DNA from: Strongyloides papillosus
Taxonomy: Eukaryota; Nematoda; Chromadorea; Rhabditida; Strongyloididae
Assembly (NCBI GenBank): GCA_005656395.1
Contig: SRSI01000050.1
Location: 1 to 64,000, forward strand
Length of the DNA stretch: 64,000 nt
Direction: 5' to 3'
Positions 24,008 through 34,709 of the stretch are shown here, one piece after another; position 1 is the stretch's first letter; every line of letters starts with the position of its first letter. The notes below the pieces were generated by a model. It had not been told where the DNA came from. It ran no database searches and was given only the letters and a program-made list of their open reading frames with translations. Both the position numbers and the translations under genes were made by a program.

Positions 24008-24867
24008 CACAGAAAAATTTTTCGCATCAAAAATAGGCCTGAAAAATTAAAAATTTTCGAATATAATTTCAAAAATAGAACTAAGCATTCAAAAATAGAA
24101 CTATGCTTTCAAAAATAGAACTATGCTTTCAAAAATAGAACTATGCTTTCAAAAAAAGAACTATACTTTCAAAAAAAGAATTATGATTTCAAAAATGGAA
24201 TTAAGCTTTCAAAAAAACACCAAGCATTTATTTTTAATGATTTTAAAAAATAAACTAATTATATTGTCGAAAGATTTTAGGATCAAAATATTAAAGTAAA
24301 GAGATTTCGAACAATGGTAACCTTAAAAATTTTGAAAAATAATATTGTTAAAAAGTATAAAATTTCAAAATATTAGTAAATTAAAAATAACATTTTAGAC
24401 AACTAAATCCAATGCAACTTTATAATTTGGATTTTAAAAATACTGTCAAAATTTTTCTTTGATATCTAATTTTCATATATAAGATAAAATTAATTTAATA
24501 CAATAGAAAAGTAAAAATTTTGTCATATTACATTTATAAATTGTTTTACAAATGGCATTTGATTTAAAAATTGTCTATATAATTACTGTTCTTTTTATAT
24601 CAGTACTACTTTTTTCAATTCACAACTGTTTTGTTCATTGAGTATAGCTTTTTTTCAATACCACTTTTTAATCAGTACTGTTTTTTTGTGATCAGTACTA
24701 TTTTTTTTGTTCAGTACTATTTTTTTTTGTTCAGTACTGTTTTTTTTTTTTGTTCAGAACTGTTTTTTTGTGATCAGTACTGTTTTTTTGTGTTCAGTAC
24801 TGTTTTTGAATATTCAATAAAAATTTAATTTTTCAGTCCTATTTTTGATGCGAAAAATTTTTCTGTG
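24008..24867. mobile_element. TIR element with satellite-like subterminal arrays
   Basis: CACAGAAAAATTTTTCGCAT at 24008 begins a 30-bp stretch whose exact reverse complement ends at 24867; similarity continues inward for about 15 bp more with few mismatches. Inside the left end, about seven to eight units of roughly 20 bp (TTTCAAAAATAGAACTATGC) occupy 24068-24215. Inside the right end, units of about 20-25 bp (TTCAGTACTGTTTTTTTGTG) occupy 24597-24810. The reverse complement of the right unit resembles the left unit (runs of A, then an ACT core), so the arrays look like diverged inverted partners. There is no coding capacity. The element lies between two astacin paralogues. Confidence 0.65.
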
Positions 24868-25334
24868 TCGTTTATATATAAAAATCCACTTTGTTTTTAA
24901 TTTCATTTTTTTAAATGAAGATTTTACAATATCTCTTTTTTGAAATCTTCAGTCATAAATGTTCACAAAATAAAGGAATTGCATAACGTGCTAAAAATGA
25001 TATATAACTTTTCAGAATCTATATTTATTGGCACGTTGTATAAATATATATCAGTTTATATTGCTTATCATCGTTTATCATTAAAGTTGTTTTACTTATC
25101 AACTAACTTATTGTATGTTAGAATATAATAATTCTGTTCAATTTTGCTATAAAATAGTTTGATGTATTAGTTGCAAAAAAGCTTTTATGAATTATGATAA
25201 ATTAAAGAAATTTTGTTTGATAGAATTTAAAGATTATTTTATTGAGTTTTTATATATTATGTCATGTGTTGTCTTGAAACTAAATGAATCCATCGATGGC
25301 TGGAATAGATAAGCTTATAAATATTATGCTTGAT
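24868..25334. other. AT-rich stretch after the TIR element
   Basis: No supported gene. A 62-codon frame at 24940-25128 has no recognisable feature. Confidence 0.4.
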
Positions 25335-25794
25335 ATTGGAAATATATAAATTGATCTATCAAACGATCTTAAAATGATTAAACTTTTTATATTATCTTAT
25401 AAATATAAAAATGTATAATTATCTGAATCTTGTTTAAAGTTTCTTTTGATACAAAAAAGTTATTTGTACTGTAAGATAAAAAAATTCCAAAAAAAGCAAT
25501 GTTACATAATATTTTATTTGCAATACATAGTTTCTTGCTTTTCAGGCAATGTTTGTCAAATGAAGCAAAGTAAACATCATGATTTTTTTGAAATTTCGTC
25601 TATTTCTTATAAACATTGATAAATAAATTTATCAAACTATCTTTATTTGATATTGAATTTTTTAAACATTATTTTGTAACAAAAAATAATAATACTTAAT
25701 ATTTATACGTTCTTGAGTAATAGAAAAAATGAATATATAAGATCAATTTTGATTAAATTATATCATTCAGTTTCGTCTACATAATATTATAATT
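25335..25794 (+). promoter_or_regulatory. 5' flank of astacin copy 2, homologous to that of copy 1
   Basis: It shares AAATTGATCTATCAAA, the AT-rich middle and the start-proximal TCAGTTTCGTCTA block with 21755-22229. Offsets of 3.56-3.58 kb between the matching blocks agree with a tandem duplication that included promoter DNA. Confidence 0.4.
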
Positions 25795-27267
25795 ATGACA
25801 ACGAATATGATTATAAATTTTCTGTTGTTTCTCTTTTTTACTATTGCTTTATCGGTATGTTAACGTTTAAAAATTTTATTTACATAGTTTTAGTTACTCA
25901 CTCAAGAGAATAATGTTCCAAAAGAAGATAAAGAAAACTATGAAATGACAAAACTTGCTATGAATGTTGTTGAAGAATTGATAGAAGAAAGAAATGGTAA
26001 TTATAGTATAGAAAAACATGCCGAAGGAACACAAAAAAATGTGTTTTATTCCAATAACGAAAATCCAAGTGTCAAAGCGATGGAGGAATCTGGTTTGTTC
26101 CAAGGAGATGAGATGCTTACTAAAGAACAAGCAGAAGATGTTATAGAAGATGCTGTTAAAGAAGCAAGAGAATATGGACTCGATTTATCAAATTTATTTA
26201 GTGATAGTGATATTATCAGAAAAAAGCGTAAAATAGAAGTAAAAGAAAATGCAAAATGGGAATTTCCTATCAAATACTATGTTAAAGATGTAAACGAGAC
26301 CTTAGTAGATATGTCACTAAAATTAATAGAAAATGAAACATGTATCAGATTTCAGAAACTATACTTTCCTTCTTTTGGAGTACCAGGGTTAAAATACTTT
26401 AAAGGAAATGGATGCTGGAGTTATGTCGGCAGAAAATCACCTAATCAGTTTCAAGATGTTAGCATTGGATTTGGATGCACCACAATTGGAACCGTTCAAC
26501 ATGAAACTATGCACGCTTTAGGATCAGTTCATGAACAATGTAGAGCTGATAGGAATCGATACTTAAAAATTATTGAAGAAAATATAAGATATGGTTCAGA
26601 GAGAAATTTTAGGGAACTTAATATCTCAAATGCTATTACTTTTAATATAAAATATGACTATGGTTCAGATATGCACTATGCTGTTGACTCTTTTACCAAA
26701 AATGGTAAACCTACTATGATACCTAAGGATCTACTTTTTGCTAAAACTGTTGGAGTTAATAGTGGTCTTACCTTTCTTGATGTTAAGTTGTTAAATTTAT
26801 ATTATTGTTCACAGAACTTTACAAAAATCCGATGCTATAACGGTGGGTACCCAGATCCTAACAACAAAACCAAATGCAAGTGTGTCGAAGGATATGCTGG
26901 AGACAAATGCATTCAACTACCAGAACCAAATAATGGATGTGATGCAACATTATATCATGTAGAAGAAAATGCAAAAAATATAAGTATTGATGGGGAAAAA
27001 AATTGTCTTTATCATTTAAAAGCTCCACATGGAAAGAAAATTAATATAACTGTTATATATACAAAGTTAGAGTATTCATATGAACATACTTGCAAAAAAG
27101 AAAATAGTCTTGAAATAAAATTTATTTCAGACAAAACTCCAACTGGAGCTCTTTTCTGCTCAGAAAATAGAAATATCTCAATTATTACTGAAAATGATCA
27201 TGCAATTGTTTACTATAGAAGTACATTTTCGTGGAATAAAATGAACATGACCTTCCATGCAATTTAA
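25795..27267 (+). CDS. Secreted astacin metalloprotease with EGF and CUB domains (copy 2)
   Basis: Exon 1 is 25795-25854 (20-codon signal peptide), the 39-bp intron is 25855-25893, and exon 2 is 25894-27267, giving 477 residues. The order is the same as in copy 1: propeptide with the FQGD Asp switch at 89-92, basic KKRK before the mature domain, zinc motif HETMHALGSVHEQCRADRN at about 223, Met-turn SDMHY, an EGF-like domain (CYNGGYPDPN to DKC) and a C-terminal CUB-like domain. Compared with copy 1 it has the standard His in the Met-turn, an extra Cys and Asn for the last Asp in the zinc-motif extension. Exon structure, flank and sequence show a tandem duplication. It should be an active secreted protease. 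No regulatory motif beyond the shared flank is visible. Confidence 0.88.
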
Positions 27268-28091
27268 TTTTATGTTAAATTAATCAATTTTAAATTATAA
27301 TCAATATATTTGGTTAATAAAATAATCTTATAAATTTTAATTTCTTTTATAAAATCTTATATGTAGTGTAAAAAATAAAAATGTGCTAGAAATTCCGTCA
27401 ATATATGAATTTTAAGTGTTACGTTATATGTATACAAAACCATCACTTTATGTTAATGCCACCTAAAAAAGTACAAACTAACATGCATCACCGGGTTAAA
27501 CTTACCCGGCAAAGAAAAAAAATTGGAATTTTTTTTTCGACCCGGCATAAGTTAATTTTTTTGCCGGGTTGACTTTTTTATTTCCTCACACGAATTACAG
27601 GGAAAATTTTATAGAGAATTGAATTATTTATACCATAATGTTTTTTGCACTGGATTTTAGTAACCACTAAAGCAAAAAAGTAGGTTAGTACTTTTTAAAT
27701 GATTAAATATCATTAATGCATTTGAAACAACTAGCTGTAAAAAATTTTACATGTCAAGTTACAAGTTTATCTTGTGAACGTTAAATTAATTTTTTAAAGG
27801 AAGACTATTATCTAGACCCTTACTATTAAACAACCAATTACATTCTGAAACTCTTGTATCACGAAATAATTTTTAATTTTACTTAAATTTTTTTTTATTA
27901 TTATAAAACAAACTCATTTAAATTATTTGTTGAAAAATTACATACATTTAGCTTTTTTTATATTATTTAAACATAAATTCTATTAATTAATTTGTTAAAA
28001 AAGTGTATATAATTAAGTTTAGTTAGCAATAAATATTTCAGGGAAAATATTTTTTATGACCCGGCAATACATGGAAATGTTCGTGACCCGA
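27268..28091. other. Intergenic with CCCGGC palindrome clusters
   Basis: AATAAAATAA at about 27317 may be a poly(A) signal for astacin copy 2. GC-rich palindromic motifs built on ACCCGGC/GCCGGGT occur at 27490-27572 and 28058-28100, in otherwise very AT-rich DNA. They may mark the ends of a short element of about 610 bp, but clean terminal repeats could not be fixed. Confidence 0.4.
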
Positions 28092-28259
28092 CCCGGCACT
28101 AAAATTTTTTATTTTGATGCATGCTATTACACGAGACAAGAATTTTGTATCTTTCTTTCAATATTTGTAATTGATGAATTCAAGAAAATGGTGTTAATTG
28201 ATGTGGGAATGCAAAGAAATGCTTATATAAATTATCTTACAATCGAAGATTGTTTGTAG
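28092..28259 (+). pseudogene. 3'-end fragment of a nematode 7TM chemoreceptor gene
   Basis: The frame through this segment matches the last exon of the chemoreceptor relic at 29082-30233: YYTRQEFCIFLSIFVIDEFKK here against YYVGQGFCIFLSMIAIKEFKF there, followed by similar KDIG/IDVG blocks. Only the seventh membrane segment and the cytoplasmic tail remain. It starts directly after the second CCCGGC cluster, so an insertion or rearrangement may have cut the gene there. Confidence 0.5.
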
Positions 28260-29081
28260 GAATATTTTTCATTTATCTTAAATACCAGATTATGTATAAA
28301 AATTATTTAATATAGAAAATTTTTATCTAACGGGATATGTATTATATTGGAAAAAATGTTTTAACATGATGTACAATAGTATTATTAATTTAAAAAGATT
28401 TTTTGTATATTAATTTTGTTTTAAAATAAGTATGACTTTTAATATATTATTTTTAATAAATATTTTGTTTTTCGTATTGTCATTTATTCCTAAAACTTAT
28501 TTTAGAAGTAAATATTTTATATAATTTTTTATTCAAATTAAAGAAAATGTTGTTTAAAAATTTTGAAAGAAAGTAAAAGTTCACATTTGCATTTTACTTC
28601 TAGAAATTTTAATTAGAAGATGTCAGGAGACATGATGATACAATTTTAAAGATTCCATTGGAATAATGAAAAATGTTATATAATCTTTTATATGATTCAA
28701 AATTACACACTAGGATAATTCATCTGGAGGAAATTTAGAAATAAAAAAAAATTATAAGAAGTTGATTAATAGTACATGAGTGCTTTACACGTCACGGTCA
28801 TGGAAAATATTTGGCATTTTTTATTTGATACTTCAAAAATAAAATGCGAAAATATGTGTTTTTCATTTGGTAATTCCCATAACCATATTCACCTACCTGT
28901 GTTTCATATTGCTGCTCCCATGACCATATTATAAGAAACTTCCTCCAGCAGATTTAAATAAAAGTCGCAATGAAAAATTTTTATTAACAAATATTACTTT
29001 TAATAATAATTTTTGAAGAAAATAAATAGATCTATTTATAAAAGTTAATTAACCTACTAAATTGAAAATATTGAAATCAAA
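28260..29081. other. AT-rich intergenic stretch
   Basis: No gene seen. TCTGGAGGAAATTT near 28730 and its approximate reverse complement near 28945 (ACTTCCTCCAGCAGATTT) hint at a small inverted-repeat element of about 230 bp. Confidence 0.35.
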
Positions 29082-30233
29082 ATGAATAAATCAACTGTTG
29101 GAGATTACCATACTCCTTTTGTTTCTTATAAAATGTACCAAATAATTTCTATTAACTTAATAGCAATTATACCTAATATCTATTTTTTATTTCGAAGTAT
29201 AACTTATGGAGGATTCAATCAAAGAAAACTTTTTAAGTATATGACAATGATTATGTCAATTGAATACATTTGTTCATGCTTACTACATTTGATATACTAT
29301 GAATATCTCCTCACCTATCGTCTTATGAATTTGCTGCGTCAAACATGATGTTTGACACAAAAAAATAACTATTATATATATAACATGTCTTTATTGTATC
29401 TTTAGTTCTTATAATAAAATCATCTTAAGTAACTCATCATTATCATTATAAGGTGTTGTTAACACCACAGAATTCAATGGTAGAAATAAATTTATGTAGC
29501 AAGCTTGATACAGTTCACCTTAATGTAAACCAATTTATAATAGTTACTCCATTGTACTTTAGTGTTGTGAAATTCTATAAAATAGTTTTATTTCGTAGAC
29601 TAAATATTCCTACAATGACAATAGTAATTTTTATCACATTGGGACTACTTATGTATATGATGATTGGACAGTATTTTGAAATAAATATTTATTAAATACC
29701 AAATGATGGCTGTGGATATGAAATTTCTAGTGACATACCATTTTATAGAGTAATTTTATATATCAATTTATGTGTTGTATTTATGGTACCATTTATATCA
29801 TTTATTATTAATTTAATAATATATAAGAATGTTACTAAAAATAAGAAAAGAATAAAGATTTCAGGAGTAATGAAAAATAAAAACTTATTCAAAAGTATAT
29901 TAATTTAAAGTACATTTCAATTTCTCTCTCAATTTCCGACTACATTTTATCTTATTTATTACTCTATAGGTAAGTTTAAAAAGATTCTCATTATTTTTAA
30001 AATCTAATGTTTTAGCTAGAGAAAATTTCTATGAAATTGAAATAATATTAAATACACTATATTATGTTGGACAAGGATTTTGTATTTTTCTATCAATGAT
30101 TGCAATTAAGGAATTCAAATTTATGATGTTAAAAGATATTGGAATTAGAAATATTTTACATCCAACTAGAAATAACAAGACACTCCATGGAAATTCACAT
30201 ATAAGAATAAAAAATACTACTGTATCTAAATGA
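29082..30233 (+). pseudogene. 7TM chemoreceptor (serpentine receptor-like) pseudogene
   Basis: ATG at 29082 starts a hydrophobic frame with membrane segments typical of small nematode chemoreceptors. The frame is lost near 29346 and resumes in the segment from 29453 onward. TAA near 29693 (TAT TAA ATA CCA) and TAA near 29906 (ATT TAA AGT) are in-frame stops with the receptor frame continuing beyond each. A phase-1 intron precedes the last exon, with GTAAGT near 29970 and TTTTAG at about 30014, the same place as in the intact receptor at 45696-46682. The tail ends at TGA 30231-30233. Such receptors sense environmental chemicals in sensory neurons; this copy is dead as read. Confidence 0.6.
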
Positions 30234-30546
30234 ATAGTTATTTGAATTTAAACATTTTTTAAACTTCAATAAATATTTGTTTATTTCAAAATTAGTAATA
30301 ATCAAAAAATATTTAATAAATTCAAATTGTTTTGACATTTAAAAAAGTTTGATTTCTTACATAATTTTGAATAATTAACGATTGTTAAACAGATTGTTTA
30401 ACAAATTGTATTTCTAAACAGTATACATAGCTTTTTTTACCTAATGTTTAACAGAATGAACAAATTGATATTCTAAAATGAATTGAAATTATATGACAAG
30501 AATATTAATTTAATTACCACGTCCACCAGTTGGCCTAACAGCAGGC

Positions 30547-31287
30547 TTAACGTTTGAGAAATCTGCTTGATACATGAATTGGAGTTCTTTGTGCAGCCAC
30601 TCCTTCAAATCTACTTAATGGACGAGTTGCAGGTTTTGATACAGTAGAGATAGTTCTTCTTGTTGTTGTAGGAACATATTTTTTTGTGGTAGTGGTAGTA
30701 GTTGGTTTAGGAGTAGTCGGTATAGGAGTAGTTGATGATTTTGTCGTTGTACTAGTAGAAACAGTAGATGATTTTGTAGTCAATGAAGATTCCAAAGGAA
30801 TAGATGGATTAGAATGATTACTTGGCAAATCTAAAAAAAAGTATTTTAAAATCAAAAATCGGTAAGTTATATAATTTTATTACCTTTTATTAAAACTCCA
30901 GTTACATTTGACAAATCTTTAACAATTGTAATATTTGTTGGATTTCTATATGTAAAGTTTACTATTTTTCTTGCAAAATTTTCCTTAAAAAATTAATTTG
31001 TAAAAATAACTGACACTTACAACTATAGTTTTATTTATTTCGTCGATAATAAGTTCATTAACAGTATTAAATGGATCAACATCGGGTTCATTTCCTTCGA
31101 AAGCATAATCCATTGCTAGTTCAATCATAGGGTCTATCAATGTAAGGAAAACGCTTGAGTAATAAGTTTCATTAGGAGTCATCCAAATGGTACATGTTTG
31201 TGTATCATTTTTATCGCAATTAGTCTTGAGTCCAAAAGAAAGTGTTGTAGAAAGAGCAATAAGAAGTAAAGTACAAATGAATTTCAT
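30547..31287 (-). CDS. Secreted Thr/Ser-rich mucin-like protein
   Basis: Three exons on the minus strand, 31021-31287, 30884-30983 and 30547-30830, with introns of 37 and 53 bp and a frame kept across both, give 216 residues. The first 20 or so are a clear signal peptide (MKFICTLLLIALSTTLSFG). Residues to about 120 form a compact-looking region with three Cys (the third in the signal-adjacent half) and several N-glycosylation sites. Residues about 125-185 are a Thr/Ser/Pro-rich tract typical of O-glycosylated mucin-like linkers, ending in a basic region. The family is unknown; extracellular location is the only firm inference. In the last exon an alternative frame (from about 30574 down to 30516) gives a protein-like tail ending VRPTGGRGN, so a frameshift near the end is possible. 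Confidence 0.62.
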
Positions 31288-32868
31288 GACTTCGTATGAT
31301 GTAATGAAGCATCTCCATCACTTTTTAAATACTATTTTCAACATTATTTGCTATACCAAAACAAACAACATTTTTCTATTTTGGATGCTTTATTTAATTT
31401 AATATATTATAATACTTTTTCTAACTGCAAAAAATCTTATAAGATAAAAAAATTATTTATACGATTTGTTAGATATATATAAAAATTATAAATTTCATAA
31501 AACATACATTTTTTTATATCGCATACTTTTTTTACATCAATTATAAAATTATAAATCAAAGTCAATATATTTTATATATTTAAAAAATGTAAAATCAATT
31601 CACTCTTCAAATATATTTAACAATAGATTCATTTGTATTGGATACTTAAGTTTAAAAATTATTTTTAAATATAAAGTCAAATTTTTGGATACAAATATAA
31701 GTATTCAGTAGACTTTACATGACATTCATATAAAAAACTAACTAATATTCAATATAATAGTCCAATTACTACTATCATTTGATTATGATTAGTGAAAATA
31801 TACAGCGAAAGAAAAAAAGAAAATAAAAATACTAATATTTATGTATAAATACTAAAAACATTCTAAAAACATAAAATTATATGTAGAAAAAGTAGAACTT
31901 TTTTAAGAAATAAAAACAAAAATTTTTTGCAATAAGAAATAAATCATATAATTTTTTCTGCATAATATTCAATAATATACAATGATAAAAATTTAAAAAA
32001 AAAGTTTCTTATTATGAAAATTAATTAGATAACTATTTTTACAGAATAATAGTTTGTTATATTAAAAATATTAAGTTTTTTTTCCTCTATTCTTGTGCCA
32101 ATTTATAAGGTCTTTGCTTTCTTGGTCATCTTAAACAATAGTGAAAGATGAATTAAACGTATAGTTTAATCAGTCATTTGATTGAATCTTCCTTACCATC
32201 ATGCTTTTGAACTTCATAACTTTCACTTCCAAACTACACACAAAAAAAGAACACAGGTTTACATAAAATGTAACAAATTTGTCCCACATAAAAAATTTTA
32301 ATTTTCTTAATTTACGACTAATTCTATCGCAATTATTTCGTTTATAAAAATTAAAACAATAATTGGAGAATTATTAAAATAAGTTTATATTTTTCTAGTA
32401 TACTATTTTTATTTTAGAACATAAGTTGTTTTCTACAATCCATTTTAAAATACAAGGTTAAAATTTAATTCTGTGTAAATTTACAAACACTTTTATAAAA
32501 AACATTTTTAACATATTACAGTACATTTTTTTAATATTTTTCAATAGTTCGAATTATTATAAATTGCATTTTATGAAATTCTCACATTTGATACTCTAAA
32601 TTCTTTTCATAATGTATTTTAAAAATCAAACTTATGAAAAGTTAAAAAATAATAAAGATTTTTATTTATCGTAAAAAAAATAACTTTTACATATTTTAAA
32701 TTAAAATAAGAACGAATATTAAAATAATATTTTTATTAATAATACTTTGTGTGAGCAAATAATTATTGCTTTTCACTATTATTTTTGTGAAATTTTTAAA
32801 CTTTTGTTGTTAGTAGATTGTTGAAAATAGTGATTTTTATTAAAACATTAATAACTTCAAACAAAATT
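31288..32868. other. AT-rich intergenic stretch
   Basis: No supported gene. The last 35 bp before 32869 (AAAACATTAATAACTTCAAAC...) are the left part of a dispersed repeat that the LTR element interrupts. Confidence 0.45.
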
Positions 32869-32873
32869 GACTC
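32869..32873. repeat. Left 5-bp target-site duplication of the LTR element
   Basis: GACTC here and GACTC at 38359-38363 flank the two LTRs exactly. Alignment of the flanking DNA with uninterrupted copies of the host repeat supports these limits. Confidence 0.7.
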
Positions 32874-33088
32874 GTTATAGTGTAGCGGTTTAAAATTAAT
32901 AACAATAAGAATAAGAGAAATATTTTATTATAAGAAAAGCAAAAAGATACAATTAATAATATTGTAAGTTAGTTTTTCATCCTCCCAGTTACCACTGCCT
33001 AATATTGCTAGTATTCTCCCTTTTATATCCCACTGGGCGGGTCTGTTTGTCCCATCATTATTTTGTTAAAAATTCCAATATTATTTCG
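32874..33088 (-). repeat. 3' LTR (215 bp)
   Basis: Plus-strand sequence begins GTTATAGTGTAGCGG and ends CAATATTATTTCG. It reads as identical to 38144-38358. The adjacent polypurine tract shows that it is the 3' LTR. Confidence 0.85.
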
Positions 33089-33108
33089 CCTCCCATCCCC
33101 ACTTCTTT
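33089..33108 (-). promoter_or_regulatory. Polypurine tract of the LTR element
   Basis: On the minus strand the 20 bases read AAAGAAGTGGGGATGGGAGG directly before the 3' LTR. This is the expected place and composition of the plus-strand primer for reverse transcription. Confidence 0.75.
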
Positions 33109-33646
33109 GCCTCCGGTGAAGAATTTTCTCATATTCAATATCGCTAGTTCCATCTAATTTTGATGGTCCACCAATACAAAGAAATTGTCATTTTGAGTTC
33201 AATGCTACCTTAATAGCATTTTACTAATGGCCTTTTGGAATCAAATACTATAATGGTCTCTTCCATAATTATCTTGGCAACAACATTATGTCTTAACAAT
33301 ACATTGGTCAAAACACAATTATTGGAGAAAAATTTCTATTGTACAATACCGATAATATAGTTTAATAAACCATAGTACCAAGGGGTGAGTTTTGATGTTC
33401 AGGTAAAAAAAAACATCTTAAAAGTTTTTATTTTACAGCACTCCAACAGTTTTTGTAGCTGGCCCATAATAATTTTAGTTGAGTGGATTAACATATTATT
33501 CGTGTCTTCATGAATAGATATTAATAGTTAAATTGTTCAGAATTATTTTAATTATTAAGTCTCCTACAGCCCACTGTATCTACGAAATATTTTTATCATT
33601 TTAAAGTTTTTATTTATCTCTAAATATGATTGTAGTTTCAGGAAAT

Positions 33647-33964
33647 ATGAGCTTCTGCAAAGTACCACCAGGTATTGAGGATCCAACGGACTTATGTTCA
33701 CAATGTGTATCAGTTGGTGGAACAACTGATAATAAGAAGAAGGAAATATTTCTTTTTGTTATGGGACTATTGGCCCCCATCGTTATCAAATTTCTATCCA
33801 CAACCACTTATGGAAAGAAGATTTTGGAGTAGATTCGCCAGATTGGGGAGCATTTCCCGGATACCGGAATCTCAGAATTTCTGAGATCAGCTGCTGTTGC
33901 CTCAACTGCCCCTACCGATACAACCACTACTATGGGTGATGACAAAGAAATCATGGAGGTCTAA
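33647..33964 (+). pseudogene. Antisense ORF inside the LTR element, one in-frame stop
   Basis: Opposite to the element's coding strand, a TTTCAG acceptor-like site precedes ATG at 33647. The frame runs 105 codons to TAA 33962-33964 and is interrupted only by TAG at 33830-33832. It encodes an N-terminal segment with a CxxC pair (LCSQC), a hydrophobic helix (IFLFVMGLLAPIVIKFL) and a Thr-rich, acidic C-terminus. It lies between the integrase end and the 3' LTR, where some gypsy lineages keep extra or antisense ORFs. Codon composition is less AT-rich than the surroundings. Function and origin are unknown; a captured host fragment is an alternative. Confidence 0.4.
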
Positions 33965-34709
33965 ATTCTTTTTTTTTTTTCTACTTCATTATGGGTGTTG
34001 CCGTTATTATACCATATCATCATTTTGTTTTGTTTTGTTTATTTATTAATTTTCTTTTATTAAATTCAATTTGTTTGAATCGAATTCTGTCTTATTTATT
34101 TATTAAAGTTTTTGTGCAAGGCTTATACAAACGTATATAAATAGGTTTGGGGTATTGGAGAAGTTGGTTCGCTTCACAATAACATATTTATTAGGATATC
34201 TAGGTTTCACAGTAAAATAGTATAATATTTAATGAGACAAACAATATTATGTGGGATTATAATAGCACATAGCATGGATTATTTTACAGAAGACTTCTCT
34301 CTTATACTATATGGAGAGAATTTAAACATTATTTAATACATGAATTAATTACAATAAATTTTATTAAAAGCGTAAATTATAGAATTAGATGATACAAAAG
34401 CAAAAGATGAGAGGAAAAAAAATGATATTAATAAAATCTATAAGAGATAATGATTATAAAGCAAAATGATTTAACAAGTTTAAAGGAAATATATAAATAA
34501 TTTTGCAAGAGAAATTAGAAATATAAGCAATACTTATGGATCTCGAGAGAAATTCTCAAATTATTGAAGATTTAGTGTGAAGGTCACAATAGATTGGTAT
34601 AGTATGAGGTAATAATTTGAAAATGTATAATAAAAATTAATAATAATGCACACAATGTTAATAAAAATATCAACTTTTGTTGAAACTTATCTGGGAGATT
34701 TCTATTCTG

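Noticed and set aside
24631..24828. Phe-rich 65-codon frame
   Set aside because: It is a translation of the T-rich short tandem repeat in the right end of the TIR element.
28719..28960. Inverted repeat around TCTGGAGGAA ... TTCCTCCAGCAGA
   Set aside because: Only short, imperfect matches; too weak to call an element.
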